From positions 1,405,501 through 1,469,500 of the forward strand of contig NZ_CP051630.1 of assembly GCF_012848855.1 (NCBI RefSeq): a stretch of 64,000 nt of DNA, in the 5' to 3' direction. The DNA is from Pyruvatibacter mobilis. GTDB lineage: Bacteria; Pseudomonadota; Alphaproteobacteria; CGMCC-115125. Under the pieces are notes generated by a model. The model ran no database searches and was not told the origin of the DNA. It saw only the letters and a program-made list of their open reading frames with translations. The translations under genes were made by a program, and so were the position numbers. Numbering within the stretch: position 1 is the stretch's first letter; every line of letters begins with the position of its first letter. Shown one piece after another: positions 33,775 to 44,000 of the stretch.

Positions 33775-35301
33775 ATGGGAACAACTAGATATTCAGCGCC
33801 GCTGCCGCCTGAGCGGTTCAACATGGCGGCGTTTTGTCTGGCGCCGGCACCGCACCGGGTGCCGGGGAAGGTGGCGCTTACCGTCGAGCATGGTTCGGGC
33901 GCGCCCGACCGGTGGACCTATGGGGCGCTGGACGAGGCAGTGCAGGGAATTGCCGCGGGGCTTGCGGCGCGCGGGCTCTCGCAAGGTGACCGGGTGATGA
34001 TCCGTATGGGGAACACCCCGGACGCGGCGCTGATGTTCTTCGGCGCCATTGCAGGCGGGTTCGTGCCTGTCCCTTCCTCTGCGCAGCTGACAGCGGAGGA
34101 AGCGCGTTTCGTGCTGACCAACAGCGGCGCGGGGCTTGTCGCGAAATCACCTGAGCTTGCGCTTGATGCGGGCGACGTGCCGGTGCTGCTGCCGGATGAC
34201 ATCGCGGCCCTGCGCACGACGCCGGGTCAGGGCTATGCGGACACACACCGGGATGACCCGGCCTTTCTCGTCTACACCTCCGGCACCAGCGGCACGCCCA
34301 AGGGCGTGCTGCATGCGCAACGCAGCGTGTGGGGCCGCAAGCCGATGGTCGATGGCTGGTACGGCCTTACGCGCGACGACGTGATGGTGCATGCGGGCGC
34401 GATGAACTGGACCTATACGCTGGGGGTTGGCCTGTCCGACCCATGGGCCAATGGCGCGGCGACGGTGCTCTATAACGGGCCGAAGGACGTGACCGTGTGG
34501 CCGAAGCTGATCCGCGCTCATGGGGGCACGCTGTTTGCGGCTGTGCCCAGTCTCTACCGCCAGATGCTGCGCGACAGCGACATTGACGACGGGGTGCCGA
34601 CCCTGCGGCATGGGCTGACGGCGGGCGAGCCCCTGCCCGCGCGCGTGGCAGAGGCCTGGGCCACGGCCACGGGGCTTGACCTGTTCGAAGCGCTGGGGAT
34701 GAGCGAATGCTCGACCTATATCTCCTCCGGCCCGTTGACGCCGACGCGGACCGGCAGTCCCGGCCGGGCGCAGCCGGGGCGCTGCGTGGCCGTGTTGCCG
34801 GCGGATGAAGACGCCGAGCCGGTGCCACTTGCGGCCGGAGAGGTGGGACTGCTCGCGGTGCACCGCTCGGACCCCGGCCTGATGCTCGGCTATTGGAACC
34901 GACCCGATGAAGACGCGCAGGTGTGGCGCGGGGACTGGTTCTGCGGCGGCGATCTCGCCCGGCTCGATGACGACGGTTATGTGTGGTTCGAGGGCCGCGC
35001 CGATGATGTGATGAACGCCTTCGGCTATCGCGTCAGCCCGGCGGAGGTGGAAGCGGCCATCGCAACCCATCCGGATGTGGCTGAAGTCGGCGTGCGGGAA
35101 GTTGTGGCGGGCAACGGGCTTGCCATCATCGCCGCCTTCGTGCGCCCGGCCGGTGAGGCCCGGGACGCCGACGCGCTCATGGCGCATTCGCGGGCGCATC
35201 TGGCGGACTACAAGATGCCGCGCGAGATCCGCTTCCTGGAGGCCCTGCCCCACACGGCCAATGGCAAGCTGGCCCGGCGGATGCTGCCGGACCGGCTCTA
35301 A
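33775..35301 (+). CDS. AMP-forming acyl-CoA synthetase
   Basis: This 508-residue adenylate-forming ligase activates a carboxylic acid to its CoA thioester. The P-loop FLVYTSGTSGTPKGVLHAQ (about 164-182), the A5-type motif EALGMSECSTYI, the hinge region GDWFCGGDLARLDDDGYVWFEGRADDVMNAFGYRVSPAEVE and the catalytic Lys near the C-terminus (HTANGKLARRML) are all present. The sequence resembles aryl or cyclic acid CoA ligases as much as fatty-acid ones. Start uncertain: ATG 33775 lacks a good ribosome site and the frame is open to 33400 through the repeat region; ATG 33823 is also possible. Confidence 0.9.
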   Translation: MGTTRYSAPLPPERFNMAAFCLAPAPHRVPGKVALTVEHGSGAPDRWTYGALDEAVQGIAAGLAARGLSQGDRVMIRMGNTPDAALMFFGAIAGGFVPVPSSAQLTAEEARFVLTNSGAGLVAKSPELALDAGDVPVLLPDDIAALRTTPGQGYADTHRDDPAFLVYTSGTSGTPKGVLHAQRSVWGRKPMVDGWYGLTRDDVMVHAGAMNWTYTLGVGLSDPWANGAATVLYNGPKDVTVWPKLIRAHGGTLFAAVPSLYRQMLRDSDIDDGVPTLRHGLTAGEPLPARVAEAWATATGLDLFEALGMSECSTYISSGPLTPTRTGSPGRAQPGRCVAVLPADEDAEPVPLAAGEVGLLAVHRSDPGLMLGYWNRPDEDAQVWRGDWFCGGDLARLDDDGYVWFEGRADDVMNAFGYRVSPAEVEAAIATHPDVAEVGVREVVAGNGLAIIAAFVRPAGEARDADALMAHSRAHLADYKMPREIRFLEALPHTANGKLARRMLPDRL

Positions 35302-35344
35302 GCAACGGAGACCCGGGCGGACATGCCGGACCCGGACCCTCTTG

Positions 35345-35857
35345 TTACGAACCCGCGTCCCGCGCCCGCTTGCGGCGGGCCAGGGTGCCGGGTCCGGCGC
35401 GCTGGCTGAGATGCTCCGGCGGGATCGGCTTGCCCTTGCGGTCGTGGATCATCTGCTGCGGGATCGGTTTGCCATCGCGGGTATCGATGATCTCGAAGCT
35501 GGCCCCATCCGGATGCACGGCCCATTTGTCGCCCCATTGCGACAAGGCCACGATCACCGGAAACAGCTCCAGGCCTTTTTGCGTCAACTGATACTCGAAG
35601 TGCTTGCCCCCGTTCGGGTCCGGCACCTTCTCCAGGATGCCGCCAGCGGTCAGATCGTTGAGCCGTGACGTCAGGGTGTTCTTGGCGATCCCCAGTGACT
35701 TCTCAAAATCCCGGAACCGGCGCACGCCCATGAAGGCGTCCCGGATGATGAGCAGGGCCCACCAGGGTCCGATCACGTCCAGCGACCTTGCGATGGAGCA
35801 CGGCATATCGCCGAAGGACGTCACTTTCACATCAGGCTCCCATTTTGGTTGCATCAT
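35345..35857 (-). CDS. HxlR-family transcriptional regulator
   Basis: This is a 170-residue winged-helix regulator. The conserved opening MPCSIARSLDVIGPWWALLIIRDAFMGVRRFRDFEKSLGIAKNTLTSRLNDLTAGGILEKV (about 18-78) includes the family cysteine, which in quinone- and aldehyde-sensing HxlR proteins reacts with electrophiles. A C-terminal extension (about 110-170, rich in Lys/Arg) is longer than usual. It is divergent from two tautomerase-like genes; the shared region has a GACCA-TTT-TGGTC palindrome, so it probably represses both sides. Confidence 0.9.
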   Translation of the reverse strand: MMQPKWEPDVKVTSFGDMPCSIARSLDVIGPWWALLIIRDAFMGVRRFRDFEKSLGIAKNTLTSRLNDLTAGGILEKVPDPNGGKHFEYQLTQKGLELFPVIVALSQWGDKWAVHPDGASFEIIDTRDGKPIPQQMIHDRKGKPIPPEHLSQRAGPGTLARRKRARDAGS

Positions 35858-35886
35858 AGGACCATTTTGGTCTTATATTGAGACCA
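35840..35886. promoter_or_regulatory. Candidate HxlR operator and divergent promoter
   Basis: GACCATTTTGGTC (35860-35872) has 5-base arms. CCATTTTGG also occurs at 35840-35848, 22 bases (two turns) away and inside the first codons of the regulator gene, and a further GACCA half-site is at 35882-35886. TTATAT between the sites may be a -10 element. Confidence 0.6.
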
Positions 35887-35940
35887 CTATAACACAGGTG
35901 GCCATTCCGACCGCCTGTAAACTCCAGGGAAGGGACCGCC

Positions 35941-36255
35941 ATGATCCCCTGCATTTGTTTTTTCCAGGACGGCCAGATCGACGGCGCGCGCCGGGCCGCT
36001 CTCACGGCGCAGCTCGACGCGTTTTCCCGCCGGGCTTTCGACGCCCCGGCAAACCAGACGTGGATTGCCGTACCGCCGGGCAACGGCTTCACCGAAGCAA
36101 AACCCTCCACCAGTTCGATCGTGACCTTTCAGGCCGACACGGCACTTGATCAGCCGACACGGATCCGGCTGCTTGAGGAGATCTGCGACATCTGGATGGC
36201 GGAGACCGGCTGTTCCCTGAACGAGATCGTCGCCACCGTCACCGACCCGCAATAG
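35941..36255 (+). CDS. Tautomerase-like small protein lacking the N-terminal proline
   Basis: This 104-residue protein shows the beta-alpha-beta pattern of the 4-oxalocrotonate tautomerase superfamily twice (CICFFQDGQIDGARRAALTAQLDAFSRRAF; SIVTFQADTALDQPTRIRLLEEICDIWMAETGCSLNEIVATVTDP). The gene starts M-I-P, so after Met removal the first residue is Ile, not the catalytic Pro of the family. It may be a non-catalytic partner of the next gene product (36310). AAGGGA precedes the ATG. It is divergent from the HxlR gene and probably under its control. Confidence 0.7.
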   Translation: MIPCICFFQDGQIDGARRAALTAQLDAFSRRAFDAPANQTWIAVPPGNGFTEAKPSTSSIVTFQADTALDQPTRIRLLEEICDIWMAETGCSLNEIVATVTDPQ

Positions 36256-36309
36256 GCACCGCACCCTGGCAGGGCTCATTGCCCCCGCCCTTTCGAGGAG
36301 GACTTCATC

Positions 36310-36723
36310 ATGCCGCTTTACCTCTGCAATGCGCGCCCCGGTGCCGTGTCTGACACCGCGAAGGCGCAGATCGCCGGCGACATCACCCGCATCCATTGCG
36401 AAGCAACGGGCGCACCTCCGGCCTTTGTTCATGTCTTCTTCTTCGAAGACGGGCTGGCACCGGATATCGGGGAGGGAACCATCGCGCTTTACGGCAATAT
36501 CCGCCGCGGCCGGACGGATGCACAGAAAGACCAGATCAAGGCGGATATGCGCCATGCCGTTCACCAGCGCACAAATGTGCCTCTGGACGGGATCGGCATG
36601 AGCCTTCAGGACGTGCCCGCCAGCTGGGTCATGGAAGGTGGCGACATCATGCCGGAACCGGGGGAGGAAGCCGCCTGGCTGGTGGCCCACGAGGCGAAGG
36701 TGGCGGCGGCCAAATCGGCGTGA
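36310..36723 (+). CDS. Tautomerase-family protein (cis-CaaD/Tautomerase_3-like)
   Basis: This 137-residue protein starts MPLYLCNARPGAVSDTAKAQIAGDITRIHCEATGAPPAFVHVFFFED. Removal of Met exposes Pro1, the catalytic base of tautomerases, and the arginines in NIRRGRTDAQKDQIK match the substrate-binding Arg pair of the cis-3-chloroacrylic acid dehalogenase / malonate semialdehyde decarboxylase type. A C-terminal extension (GEEAAWLVAHEAKVAAAK) follows. AGGAGG is seven bases ahead; the previous tautomerase-like gene ends 54 bases upstream, so the two form an operon. Confidence 0.8.
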   Translation: MPLYLCNARPGAVSDTAKAQIAGDITRIHCEATGAPPAFVHVFFFEDGLAPDIGEGTIALYGNIRRGRTDAQKDQIKADMRHAVHQRTNVPLDGIGMSLQDVPASWVMEGGDIMPEPGEEAAWLVAHEAKVAAAKSA

Positions 36724-36971
36724 GCCCTGCCCTGCTCCGGCCTGGCGCGCGTATCGGCCCAGCCGGTGGATAAAAAATCTGCCCCGGGTGATCCAGCCGG
36801 CCCGGGTCGCCGTATCCAAAACGTCTTCTGCCGAAGACGAACAGCAGGGCCGTGCAGCCGGGCTATTGGAGTACCTTGTCCCCTCTCTCCACCCGGCGGC
36901 ACGGCCCTTATTCGTTTCGGCGTGCTTTTCCGCCAAAAATGCTGCGGCTTGCTGCCGCCGGGACCCACCGC

Positions 36972-37736
36972 CTAGAGCGACTGGCCGTCGTCGATGGTGA
37001 TCGAGGTGCCGGTGATGATGCGGCCCTGCTCGGAGGCCAGCAGCAGCAGCGCGCCGTCGAGATCTGCGATTTCGCCGAGGCGGCGGCGCGGATAGGACAT
37101 CACCTGCTTCTGGCCGCCTTCGGTCTCAAACCAATGGGCGTTGATCTCGGTTTCGATGAAACCGGGGCACAGGGCCGTCACGTTGATTTCGTGGCGGGCC
37201 CATTCGCGCGCCAGAGAGCGGGTCATCATCAGGACACCTGCCTTCGACATGCAATAGACGGACAGGCCGGGCAGCACCGTGTGCCCGCCGATCGAGGCAA
37301 TGTTGATGATGCGGCCCGGGCGGCCCATGGCGATCATCCGCTTGGCGGTTTCCTGCGCCATGAAGAACGCGCCCTTGAGGTTGGTGTCCATCACCGTGTC
37401 ATAGGCTTCCTCGGTGACGTCGGTGGCGCGCTGGTCCACGTTCATGCCGGCATTGTTGACGAGGATGTCGATGGGGCCGAGCTCGGTCTCGCAGGTTTCA
37501 ACGCAGGTGCGGATGCTGTCGAGGCTGGTGACGTCCAGGGAGATGGGCAGCGCACGGCCGTCAATCGCCTCGATCTCCGCCTTGAGGTCGGCCAGACGCT
37601 CGGTGCGGCGGCCGGTGATGGCGACGCGCGCACCGGCCTTGGCGAGGGTCAGCGCCATGTGGCGGCCGAAGCCCGAGGTGGTGCCGGAGATGAGCGCGGT
37701 CTTGCCGGTGAGGTCGATGGTGTGGGCGTCGGTCAT
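36972..37736 (-). CDS. SDR-family oxidoreductase
   Basis: This is a 254-residue classical short-chain dehydrogenase: cofactor motif ALISGTTSGFGRHMAL (TGxxxGxG variant GTTSGFG, about 15-21), NNAG at about 92, the catalytic Ser in NIASIGG and the Tyr/Lys pair in YCMSK, then CPGFIETEINAHW. All catalytic residues are intact. An Arg after the Rossmann strand (ITGRRTERL) suggests NADP(H). ATG 37736 with GGAG is preferred over a longer frame. The substrate is unknown; it is divergent from the FrnE-like gene. Confidence 0.92.
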   Translation of the reverse strand: MTDAHTIDLTGKTALISGTTSGFGRHMALTLAKAGARVAITGRRTERLADLKAEIEAIDGRALPISLDVTSLDSIRTCVETCETELGPIDILVNNAGMNVDQRATDVTEEAYDTVMDTNLKGAFFMAQETAKRMIAMGRPGRIINIASIGGHTVLPGLSVYCMSKAGVLMMTRSLAREWARHEINVTALCPGFIETEINAHWFETEGGQKQVMSYPRRRLGEIADLDGALLLLASEQGRIITGTSITIDDGQSL

Positions 37737-37967
37737 GAGATGGCTCCGCTGATGTGCGATGAATGACTGGGTGTGGCGGGTTCGGGCGCATCCTAGGTGG
37801 CGGTGCGCGGCGGTCAATCGGCAATGGGTCCAGCAATGGGCTCGGCAAAGCGGCCAGCAAAGAGGAGTCCGCCGTCACCGGCTGGTGATTTGGACGTTGT
37901 GGTGCAAACGGCCCATACTGACGACGAACCGACACAAGACCCATCAGGACGAGCGGGAGGCCATCCC

Positions 37968-38615
37968 ATGTTCATCGACGTTGTATCCGACACGGTGTGC
38001 CCGTGGTGCTATATCGGCAAGAAGCGGTTTGACGCCGCGCGGACGGAGCGCCCGGATATTGAGCTGGAGGTGCGCTGGCGGCCGTTCCAGCTCGACCCGA
38101 CAATCCCGCCGGAAGGCGTGGACCGGCGTGAATATCTGGAAGCCAAGTTCGGAAAGAATCGATCACGTGAAGTTGGTGATGCCATCCGGGAAGCCGGTGA
38201 GGACGCGGGTATTTCCTTTGCGTTCGACAAGATCGACCGTTCACCGAACACATTTGATTCGCACCGGCTGATCCGCTGGAGCGCCAGCGCGGGCTGCCAG
38301 AACGAAATCGTGGATATCCTGTTCCGCCGCTATTTCGAGGACGGCGAAGACATCGGCGACCGCAAGGTGCTGGTGGATGCGGCACAGGAAGCAGGCATGG
38401 ATCACGAGCTTGTGGCCTATCTGCTCTTGCACAACAAGGACGCGGAACTTGTGGCCAAGGAAGCCAGCCAGGCGCGCGAGATGGGAATCTCCGGCGTGCC
38501 CACCTTCCTGTTCCAGGGCGCCTATGCCGTGATGGGCGCACAGGAAGTGACGGGCTATCTGCGCGCTATCGACAAGGTGCAGGCCAAGCTGAGCGAGCAG
38601 GCCTCAGCGCAATGA
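37968..38615 (+). CDS. FrnE-like DsbA-family oxidoreductase
   Basis: This 215-residue cytosolic thioredoxin-fold protein has the active site DTVCPWCYIGKKRF (CPWC at about 12-15), the DsbA helical insert (FQLDPTIPPEGVDRREYLEAKFG ... DSHRLIRWSA) and the cis-Pro region GISGVPTFLFQG. No signal peptide is present, which fits FrnE or 2-hydroxychromene-2-carboxylate isomerase-like members rather than periplasmic DsbA. GGGAGG precedes ATG 37968. It overlaps the following acetyltransferase gene by four bases (ATGA). Confidence 0.9.
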   Translation: MFIDVVSDTVCPWCYIGKKRFDAARTERPDIELEVRWRPFQLDPTIPPEGVDRREYLEAKFGKNRSREVGDAIREAGEDAGISFAFDKIDRSPNTFDSHRLIRWSASAGCQNEIVDILFRRYFEDGEDIGDRKVLVDAAQEAGMDHELVAYLLLHNKDAELVAKEASQAREMGISGVPTFLFQGAYAVMGAQEVTGYLRAIDKVQAKLSEQASAQ

Positions 38616-39172
38616 GCGCAGCGCCTGCGGCGGGATCCGGCGTCACTGTCCGCGAAGCCCGGGCCGAGGAACTCGAGTGCCTTCTTGCGGTGCACCGGGC
38701 GGCCTTCGGCAGCGATGAGGAAGCAGGGCTTGTCCGGGCCATCCTGATGGATGAGAGCGCGGCACCGACGCTGTCGCTGGTGGCGGCGGATGGGGACGAT
38801 GTGCTGGGGCACATCCTGTTTTCACGGGTGCGGCTGGGCGGCGACGCAGACGGCTCGATCCTGTGTCCGCTGGCCGTGATGCCGGAGGCGCAGGCACGCG
38901 GCATCGGCGGCGCGCTGATCCGCGAGGGGCTTGCGCGCCTGGCCGCAAGCAATGCGGGCGACGATGTGTGCGCGGTCTTCGTGTATGGCGACCCGGCCTA
39001 TTACGGGCGGTTCGGCTTCACGGCGGCGATCCCGCAGGAGTTGCCGCCGCCGCATCCCATCCCCGAGGCGCATCTCGATGCGTGGATGGTGCGGGCGCCG
39101 GATGGCGGGGCTCTCGACGTGGCGGGCCCGGTGCGCTGCTGCGACGCGCTGGATGATCCAGCCTACTGGTAA
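38612..39172 (+). CDS. GNAT-family N-acetyltransferase
   Basis: This is a 186-residue acetyl-CoA-dependent transferase similar to the YhbS type. It has VTVREARAEELECLLAVHRAAFGSDEEAGLVRAIL at the N-terminus, the acetyl-CoA loop LAVMPEAQARGIGGALIREGLARL (Q/RxxGxG/A pattern, about 91-114) and YGDPAYYGRFGFTAAIPQELPPPHPIPEAHLDAWMV. Start overlaps the FrnE-like stop (ATGA), so the two are translationally coupled. A terminator follows at 39187. Confidence 0.87.
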   Translation: MSAAPAAGSGVTVREARAEELECLLAVHRAAFGSDEEAGLVRAILMDESAAPTLSLVAADGDDVLGHILFSRVRLGGDADGSILCPLAVMPEAQARGIGGALIREGLARLAASNAGDDVCAVFVYGDPAYYGRFGFTAAIPQELPPPHPIPEAHLDAWMVRAPDGGALDVAGPVRCCDALDDPAYW

Positions 39173-39186
39173 GCAGGCATGAAAAA

Positions 39187-39211
39187 GGGAGGCACGCTGG
39201 CGCGGCCTCCC
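39187..39211. terminator. Hairpin between convergent genes
   Basis: GGGAGGC and GCCTCCC pair around an 11-base loop, with TCTTCCTT after it on the + strand and an A-run before it (Ts on the other strand). A likely terminator for the acetyltransferase side and perhaps for the chemoreceptor. Confidence 0.65.
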
Positions 39212-39239
39212 TCTTCCTTGATCCTCGTATCAGCCCGTA

Positions 39240-40961
39240 TCAGGCGGCGCCGCGGACGCCGCTGAGGAAGGAGCTGACGGCCGCGTTGAGCGTGTCGCTC
39301 TCAGCGGCCAGCTGGCTCGTCGCGTCCGCCATTTCGGACACGCTCTTCTGCACATCCATGTTGCGGGTGTTGACGACACCGATGCTGGCGGCGGTCTGCG
39401 AGACGCCGGTGGCCACCACCTGCGCACGGCTGGCGATTTCCTGCGTGGCGGAGTTCTGTTCCTCCACAGCGGACGACACGCTGGTGGCGATGGACGACAC
39501 CTCGTTGATCGTCTCGCGGATCTCGCTGATGGCCGTCACCGCTTCGGCAGAGATCGATTGCACTTCGGCGATGCGCTCGGAAATGTCCTGGGTGGCCTTG
39601 GCCGTCTGGCTGGCCAGCGCCTTCACTTCCGACGCCACGACCGCAAAGCCTTTGCCGGCCTCGCCCGCGCGGGCGCTTTCGATGGTGGCGTTCAGCGCTA
39701 GCAGGTTGGTCTGCTCGGCGATGTCGCTGATGAGGCCGACGACCTCACCGATCTTCTCGGCGGTTTCGCTGAGATTGGCGACGGTGCCGGCAGTGGACTC
39801 GATGCGCTGGTTGGCCGTGGTGGCCACGCTGTTGGCCTGGGCCATCTGCTGGGCAACCTCTGCCACGGTGACGGAGAGTTCCTCCACCGAGGCGGCAACG
39901 GCCTGAACGGCATCCGACGCTTCGCCGGTGGTCTGGGTCACGGATTCCGTTTCCCGGCCGGCTTCCGCCACGTTGCTGTTCACCTGGTTCGAGGTCTCGG
40001 TCAGGGCGCGGGTGGCGTCCGACAGCTTGGCGACGATCTGGCCGACGCGGGTTTCAAAGTCATCCGCCAGACCGCGCATGGAGGCCTGCTTCTCCTGCTC
40101 GGCGCGGGCCTCGTTCTCGGCCTGCTCGGCGCGCAGGCGCTCATTCTCGATCATGCCTTCATTGAAGACCTGGACCGCGCGGGCCATGTCGCCGATCTCG
40201 TCACCATTGTCGAGATAGGGCACGGTCACCGACTTGTCGTTGGCCGCCAGCTTGCGCATGACCTCGGACAGGACCGGGATCGGCTTCATCATGGCGCGGA
40301 ACGCGATGAAGGCGACTGCCACGGCGATTGCCAGCACGAGCAGCGAGGACAGCGCAAGGCTGCCGGTGACGTTAGACATCAGCGCGTCCACGTTGGACTT
40401 CAGCACGCCCGCATAGAGGATGCCGATGACGTCGCCCGCCGGATTGAAGATCGGCTTGTAGACCGTGTAGTAGTCGAGGCCGAGAATGTTGGCCTCACCC
40501 CGGAAGGTCTCGCCCGCGGACACCACCGGGAAGACGGCGCCGGACTTGCCCAGCGGCGTGCCCACGGCGCGCGAGCCGTCGGGCTTGGTGATATTGGTGG
40601 TCTTGCGCCAGAAATCGCCATTGGCCGGATCAAGCGCGAAGACGGTGGCCGTCTCGCCGGTGATCTTGCCGACCTTGTCGATCATGTCGTGGGACGTGAA
40701 CTCGGGAATTTCAGCCAGGGTCAGGCGCTCGACATTGCCCTCGGCATTGAAGCGCGTTTCGAGACCCGGCACCGTGTCGCCCATGATCAGCGCCGCCGCA
40801 CGGACGCTGGCCGCCTGACGGCTGAGCACGTCATTCTGGATCTGGCTGGTGATCTGGAAAATGGTGGCGCCGCCGATGGCAGCGATGGACAGAACGATCA
40901 GGCCGATCGTCAGCGCGACGGTGCGAACCGTCAGCTTTGTCTTAGACAGGAACGAAAACAT
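39240..40961 (-). CDS. Methyl-accepting chemotaxis protein with Cache sensor
   Basis: This 573-residue transmembrane chemoreceptor has TM1 at about 12-33, a periplasmic Cache-type sensor (about 35-185, with [18 protein letters not shown] and [27 protein letters not shown]), TM2 at about 195-217, and HAMP ([19 protein letters not shown]...[17 protein letters not shown]). The cytoplasmic signalling coiled coil follows, with the hairpin tip [51 protein letters not shown]. It would signal to CheA. No CheR-docking pentapeptide is seen at the C-terminus. ATG 40961 has GGGGG upstream. Confidence 0.95.
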   Translation of the reverse strand: MFSFLSKTKLTVRTVALTIGLIVLSIAAIGGATIFQITSQIQNDVLSRQAASVRAAALIMGDTVPGLETRFNAEGNVERLTLAEIPEFTSHDMIDKVGKITGETATVFALDPANGDFWRKTTNITKPDGSRAVGTPLGKSGAVFPVVSAGETFRGEANILGLDYYTVYKPIFNPAGDVIGILYAGVLKSNVDALMSNVTGSLALSSLLVLAIAVAVAFIAFRAMMKPIPVLSEVMRKLAANDKSVTVPYLDNGDEIGDMARAVQVFNEGMIENERLRAEQAENEARAEQEKQASMRGLADDFETRVGQIVAKLSDATRALTETSNQVNSNVAEAGRETESVTQTTGEASDAVQAVAASVEELSVTVAEVAQQMAQANSVATTANQRIESTAGTVANLSETAEKIGEVVGLISDIAEQTNLLALNATIESARAGEAGKGFAVVASEVKALASQTAKATQDISERIAEVQSISAEAVTAISEIRETINEVSSIATSVSSAVEEQNSATQEIASRAQVVATGVSQTAASIGVVNTRNMDVQKSVSEMADATSQLAAESDTLNAAVSSFLSGVRGAA

Positions 40962-41087
40962 GTAACCCCCTACCCCGGGTTTTATTGATCCCTGTCGCCG
41001 GTTATGCCCTGTTTCCAATTACTTTCAGGTTAAATGATTTTCACCCCATTGGTTGCAAACGAAGATGTGAAGCAACCGGTGCGCGCA

Positions 41088-44000
41088 TCAGGCGCCGGAG
41101 CCGCCGCGGGCCAGTTCAGCCAGCTCGTCCATCACCTGGCGGGTGCCCTTGAGGCGGTCTTCCGCGTCAGGCCAATTGTGCTTGACCACGATCTTGTGGT
41201 CGGGCCGCAGCTTGGCTTCGCCGCGGGCGCGGTTGATGAACTGAACGAGCCCCGCGGGGTTGGCGAACTCGTTGTTGCGGAAGCCAATGGTACAGCCCTT
41301 GGGCCCGGCGTCGATCTTCTCGACGTTGGCGGCACGGCACAGCCGCTTGATCTCGACGATCTCCAGCAGGTGCTTCACCTCGCCCGGAAGCGGCCCGAAG
41401 CGGTCGATCAGCTCGGCGGCGAAGCTTTCGATCTCCGCGTGTTCCTCGAGCGATGCCAGGCGGCGGTAAAGGCTCATGCGAACATCAAGATCGGCCACAT
41501 AGGTGTCGGGGATCAGGACGGCCGTGCCCACATTGATCTGCGGCGACCATTCGCCCTCTTCCTTGTCTAGGCCGCCGGCACGGGCCTGGGCCACGGCTTC
41601 TTCCAGCATGTGCTGATACAGCTCGTAGCCCACTTCGCGAATATGGCCTGACTGCTCATCGCCCAAAAGGTTGCCCGCGCCGCGGATATCCATGTCGTGG
41701 CTGGCAAGATTGAAGCCCGCCCCGAGACTGTCCAGCGACTGGAGGACCTTGAGGCGTTTTTCCGCGTTGGGCGTCAGCGTGCGGTTGGGCGGCACCGTGA
41801 GATAGGCAAAGGCGCGCGACTTGGACCGGCCGACGCGGCCACGCAACTGGTAGAGCTGGGCAAGGCCGAACATGTCGGCCCGGTGGACGATCATGGTGTT
41901 GGCGGTCGGGATGTCGAGCCCGCTTTCCACGATGGTGGTGGACAGCAGCACATCATATTTGCCGTCGTAGAAGGCATTCATGATGTCGTCGAGCTGGCCC
42001 GGCGGCATCTGCCCGTGCGCGGTGACGGATCTGATTTCCGGCACATATTCGCGGAGGAACTCTTCCGCCTCGGCCAGGTCGGAAATGCGCGGGCAGACAT
42101 AGAAGCTCTGGCCGCCGCGATAGCGCTCGCGCAGCAGGGCCTCGCGGATCACGACCGGGTCGAATGGCGTAACAAAGGTGCGGACGGCAAGCCGGTCCAC
42201 CGGCGGGGTGGCGATGATGGAGAGTTCGCGCACGCCCGTCAGCGCCAGTTGCAGCGTGCGCGGAATGGGCGTGGCCGTCAGCGTCAGCACATGAACATCG
42301 GCCTTGAGCTGCTTGAGGCGCTCCTTGTGCGCGACGCCGAAACGCTGCTCCTCATCGACGATGAGCAGGCCGAGATCCTTGAACTTGATGCTCTTGGCCA
42401 GCAGCGCGTGGGTGCCGACCACGATGTCGAGATCACCGGATGCCATGGCGGCGCGGGTCTCTTCCGCTTCCTTGGCGGACACCATGCGCGACAGCTGGGC
42501 GACCTTGAGTGGCCAGCCGGCGAAACGCTCCTGGAAGGTGCGGGTATGCTGGCGGGCCAGCAGCGTTGTCGGCACGATGAGCGCCACCTGGCGACCGGAC
42601 ATGGCGGCCGCAAAGGCGGCACGCAGGGCCACTTCCGTCTTGCCGAAGCCAACGTCACCGCAGACCAGCCGATCCATGGGCTTGCTCTCGGCAAGGTCGG
42701 AGATCACGTCGCCAATGGCGCGGGCCTGATCCTCGGTTTCCTCGTATGGGAAGCGGGCGGCGAATTCATCATAGAGGCCCGCCGCGGGCACGGCCGGTTC
42801 GGCTGTCTTGAGCGCGCGGGCGGCAGCAACGGCGATGAGCTGATCCGCGATTTCGCGGATGCGCTCCTTCATCTTGGCCTTGCGCGCCTGCCATGCCCCG
42901 CCGCCCAGCTTGTCGAGCACCACTTCGGTGTCGTCGGAGCCGTAGCGGGACAGCAGCTCGATATTCTCGACGGGCAAATAGAGCTTGTCGTTGCCCGCAT
43001 AGACGATCAGCAGGCAGTCATGCGGCGCGCCCTGGACTTCGATGGTCTCAAGGCTGGTGAACTGGCCGATGCCGTGATCAACGTGAACGACGAAATCGCC
43101 CTGGGACAGGCTTGAGACTTCCGACAGGAAATTCTGGGCGCGGCGGGTCTTCCGGGTGCGGACCAGGCGGTCGCCCAGCACATCCTGCTCGGCGATGACG
43201 GCGAGGTCCGGGGTCTCGAACCCCGTTTCAAGGCCCAGCACCACGAGCGGGACCGTGCCCTTCGGCGCGGACAGGGCGTCGTGCCAGCTATCGACGATGG
43301 TGACAGGCTCGATACGGTGCTCGGCCAGCACGTGGCTCATGCGCTCGGCGGAGCCGTCGGACCATGCAGCGATCACCGCGCGCTTGCCGGATTTCGCCAG
43401 GCCGTTGATGTGGCCGCGCAGGGCATCGAACACATTGGCGTTCTCGGCCTTGCGCTCAGGCGCGAAGTCGCGGCCCGGGCGGGCGCCCATATCCATCGCG
43501 TCAGGCGCATCCGGCACATCGAAATGCGACAGGGCGCGGACCGGGTGGTCGCGCAGGGAAGCTGCGAACTCATCCATGGTGAGGTAGAGCGAGTCCGGCG
43601 GCATGGGCCGGTAGGACGGCGTATCGAAATCGGCCGCGGTTTTCTTTTTCTTCGATGCCTTGGCGACGGCGGCGCTGGCTTCGGCGTCTTCGGCGCGGGC
43701 CGCGTAGTAATCGTCGATGAGTTCGCGGCGCTCGCCGGCGGCTTCCTCCACCAGCGGATCGAGGGTGATGATGGTCCCCTCCCCCGCATAGTCGAAGAGC
43801 GTTGCCACATCCTCATGGAAGAGCGGGAGCCAGTGCTCCATGCCCTGGTGGCGGCGGCCTTCGCTCACCGCCTCATAGAGCGGGTCCTCGCCGGTGACGG
43901 TGCCGAAGAGCTGGACATAGCCTGCCCGGAAGCGGCGGATGGTCTCCTCGTCCAGCATGATCTCGGTCGCCGGAACCAGTTCCACCGAAGTGAGCTGGCC

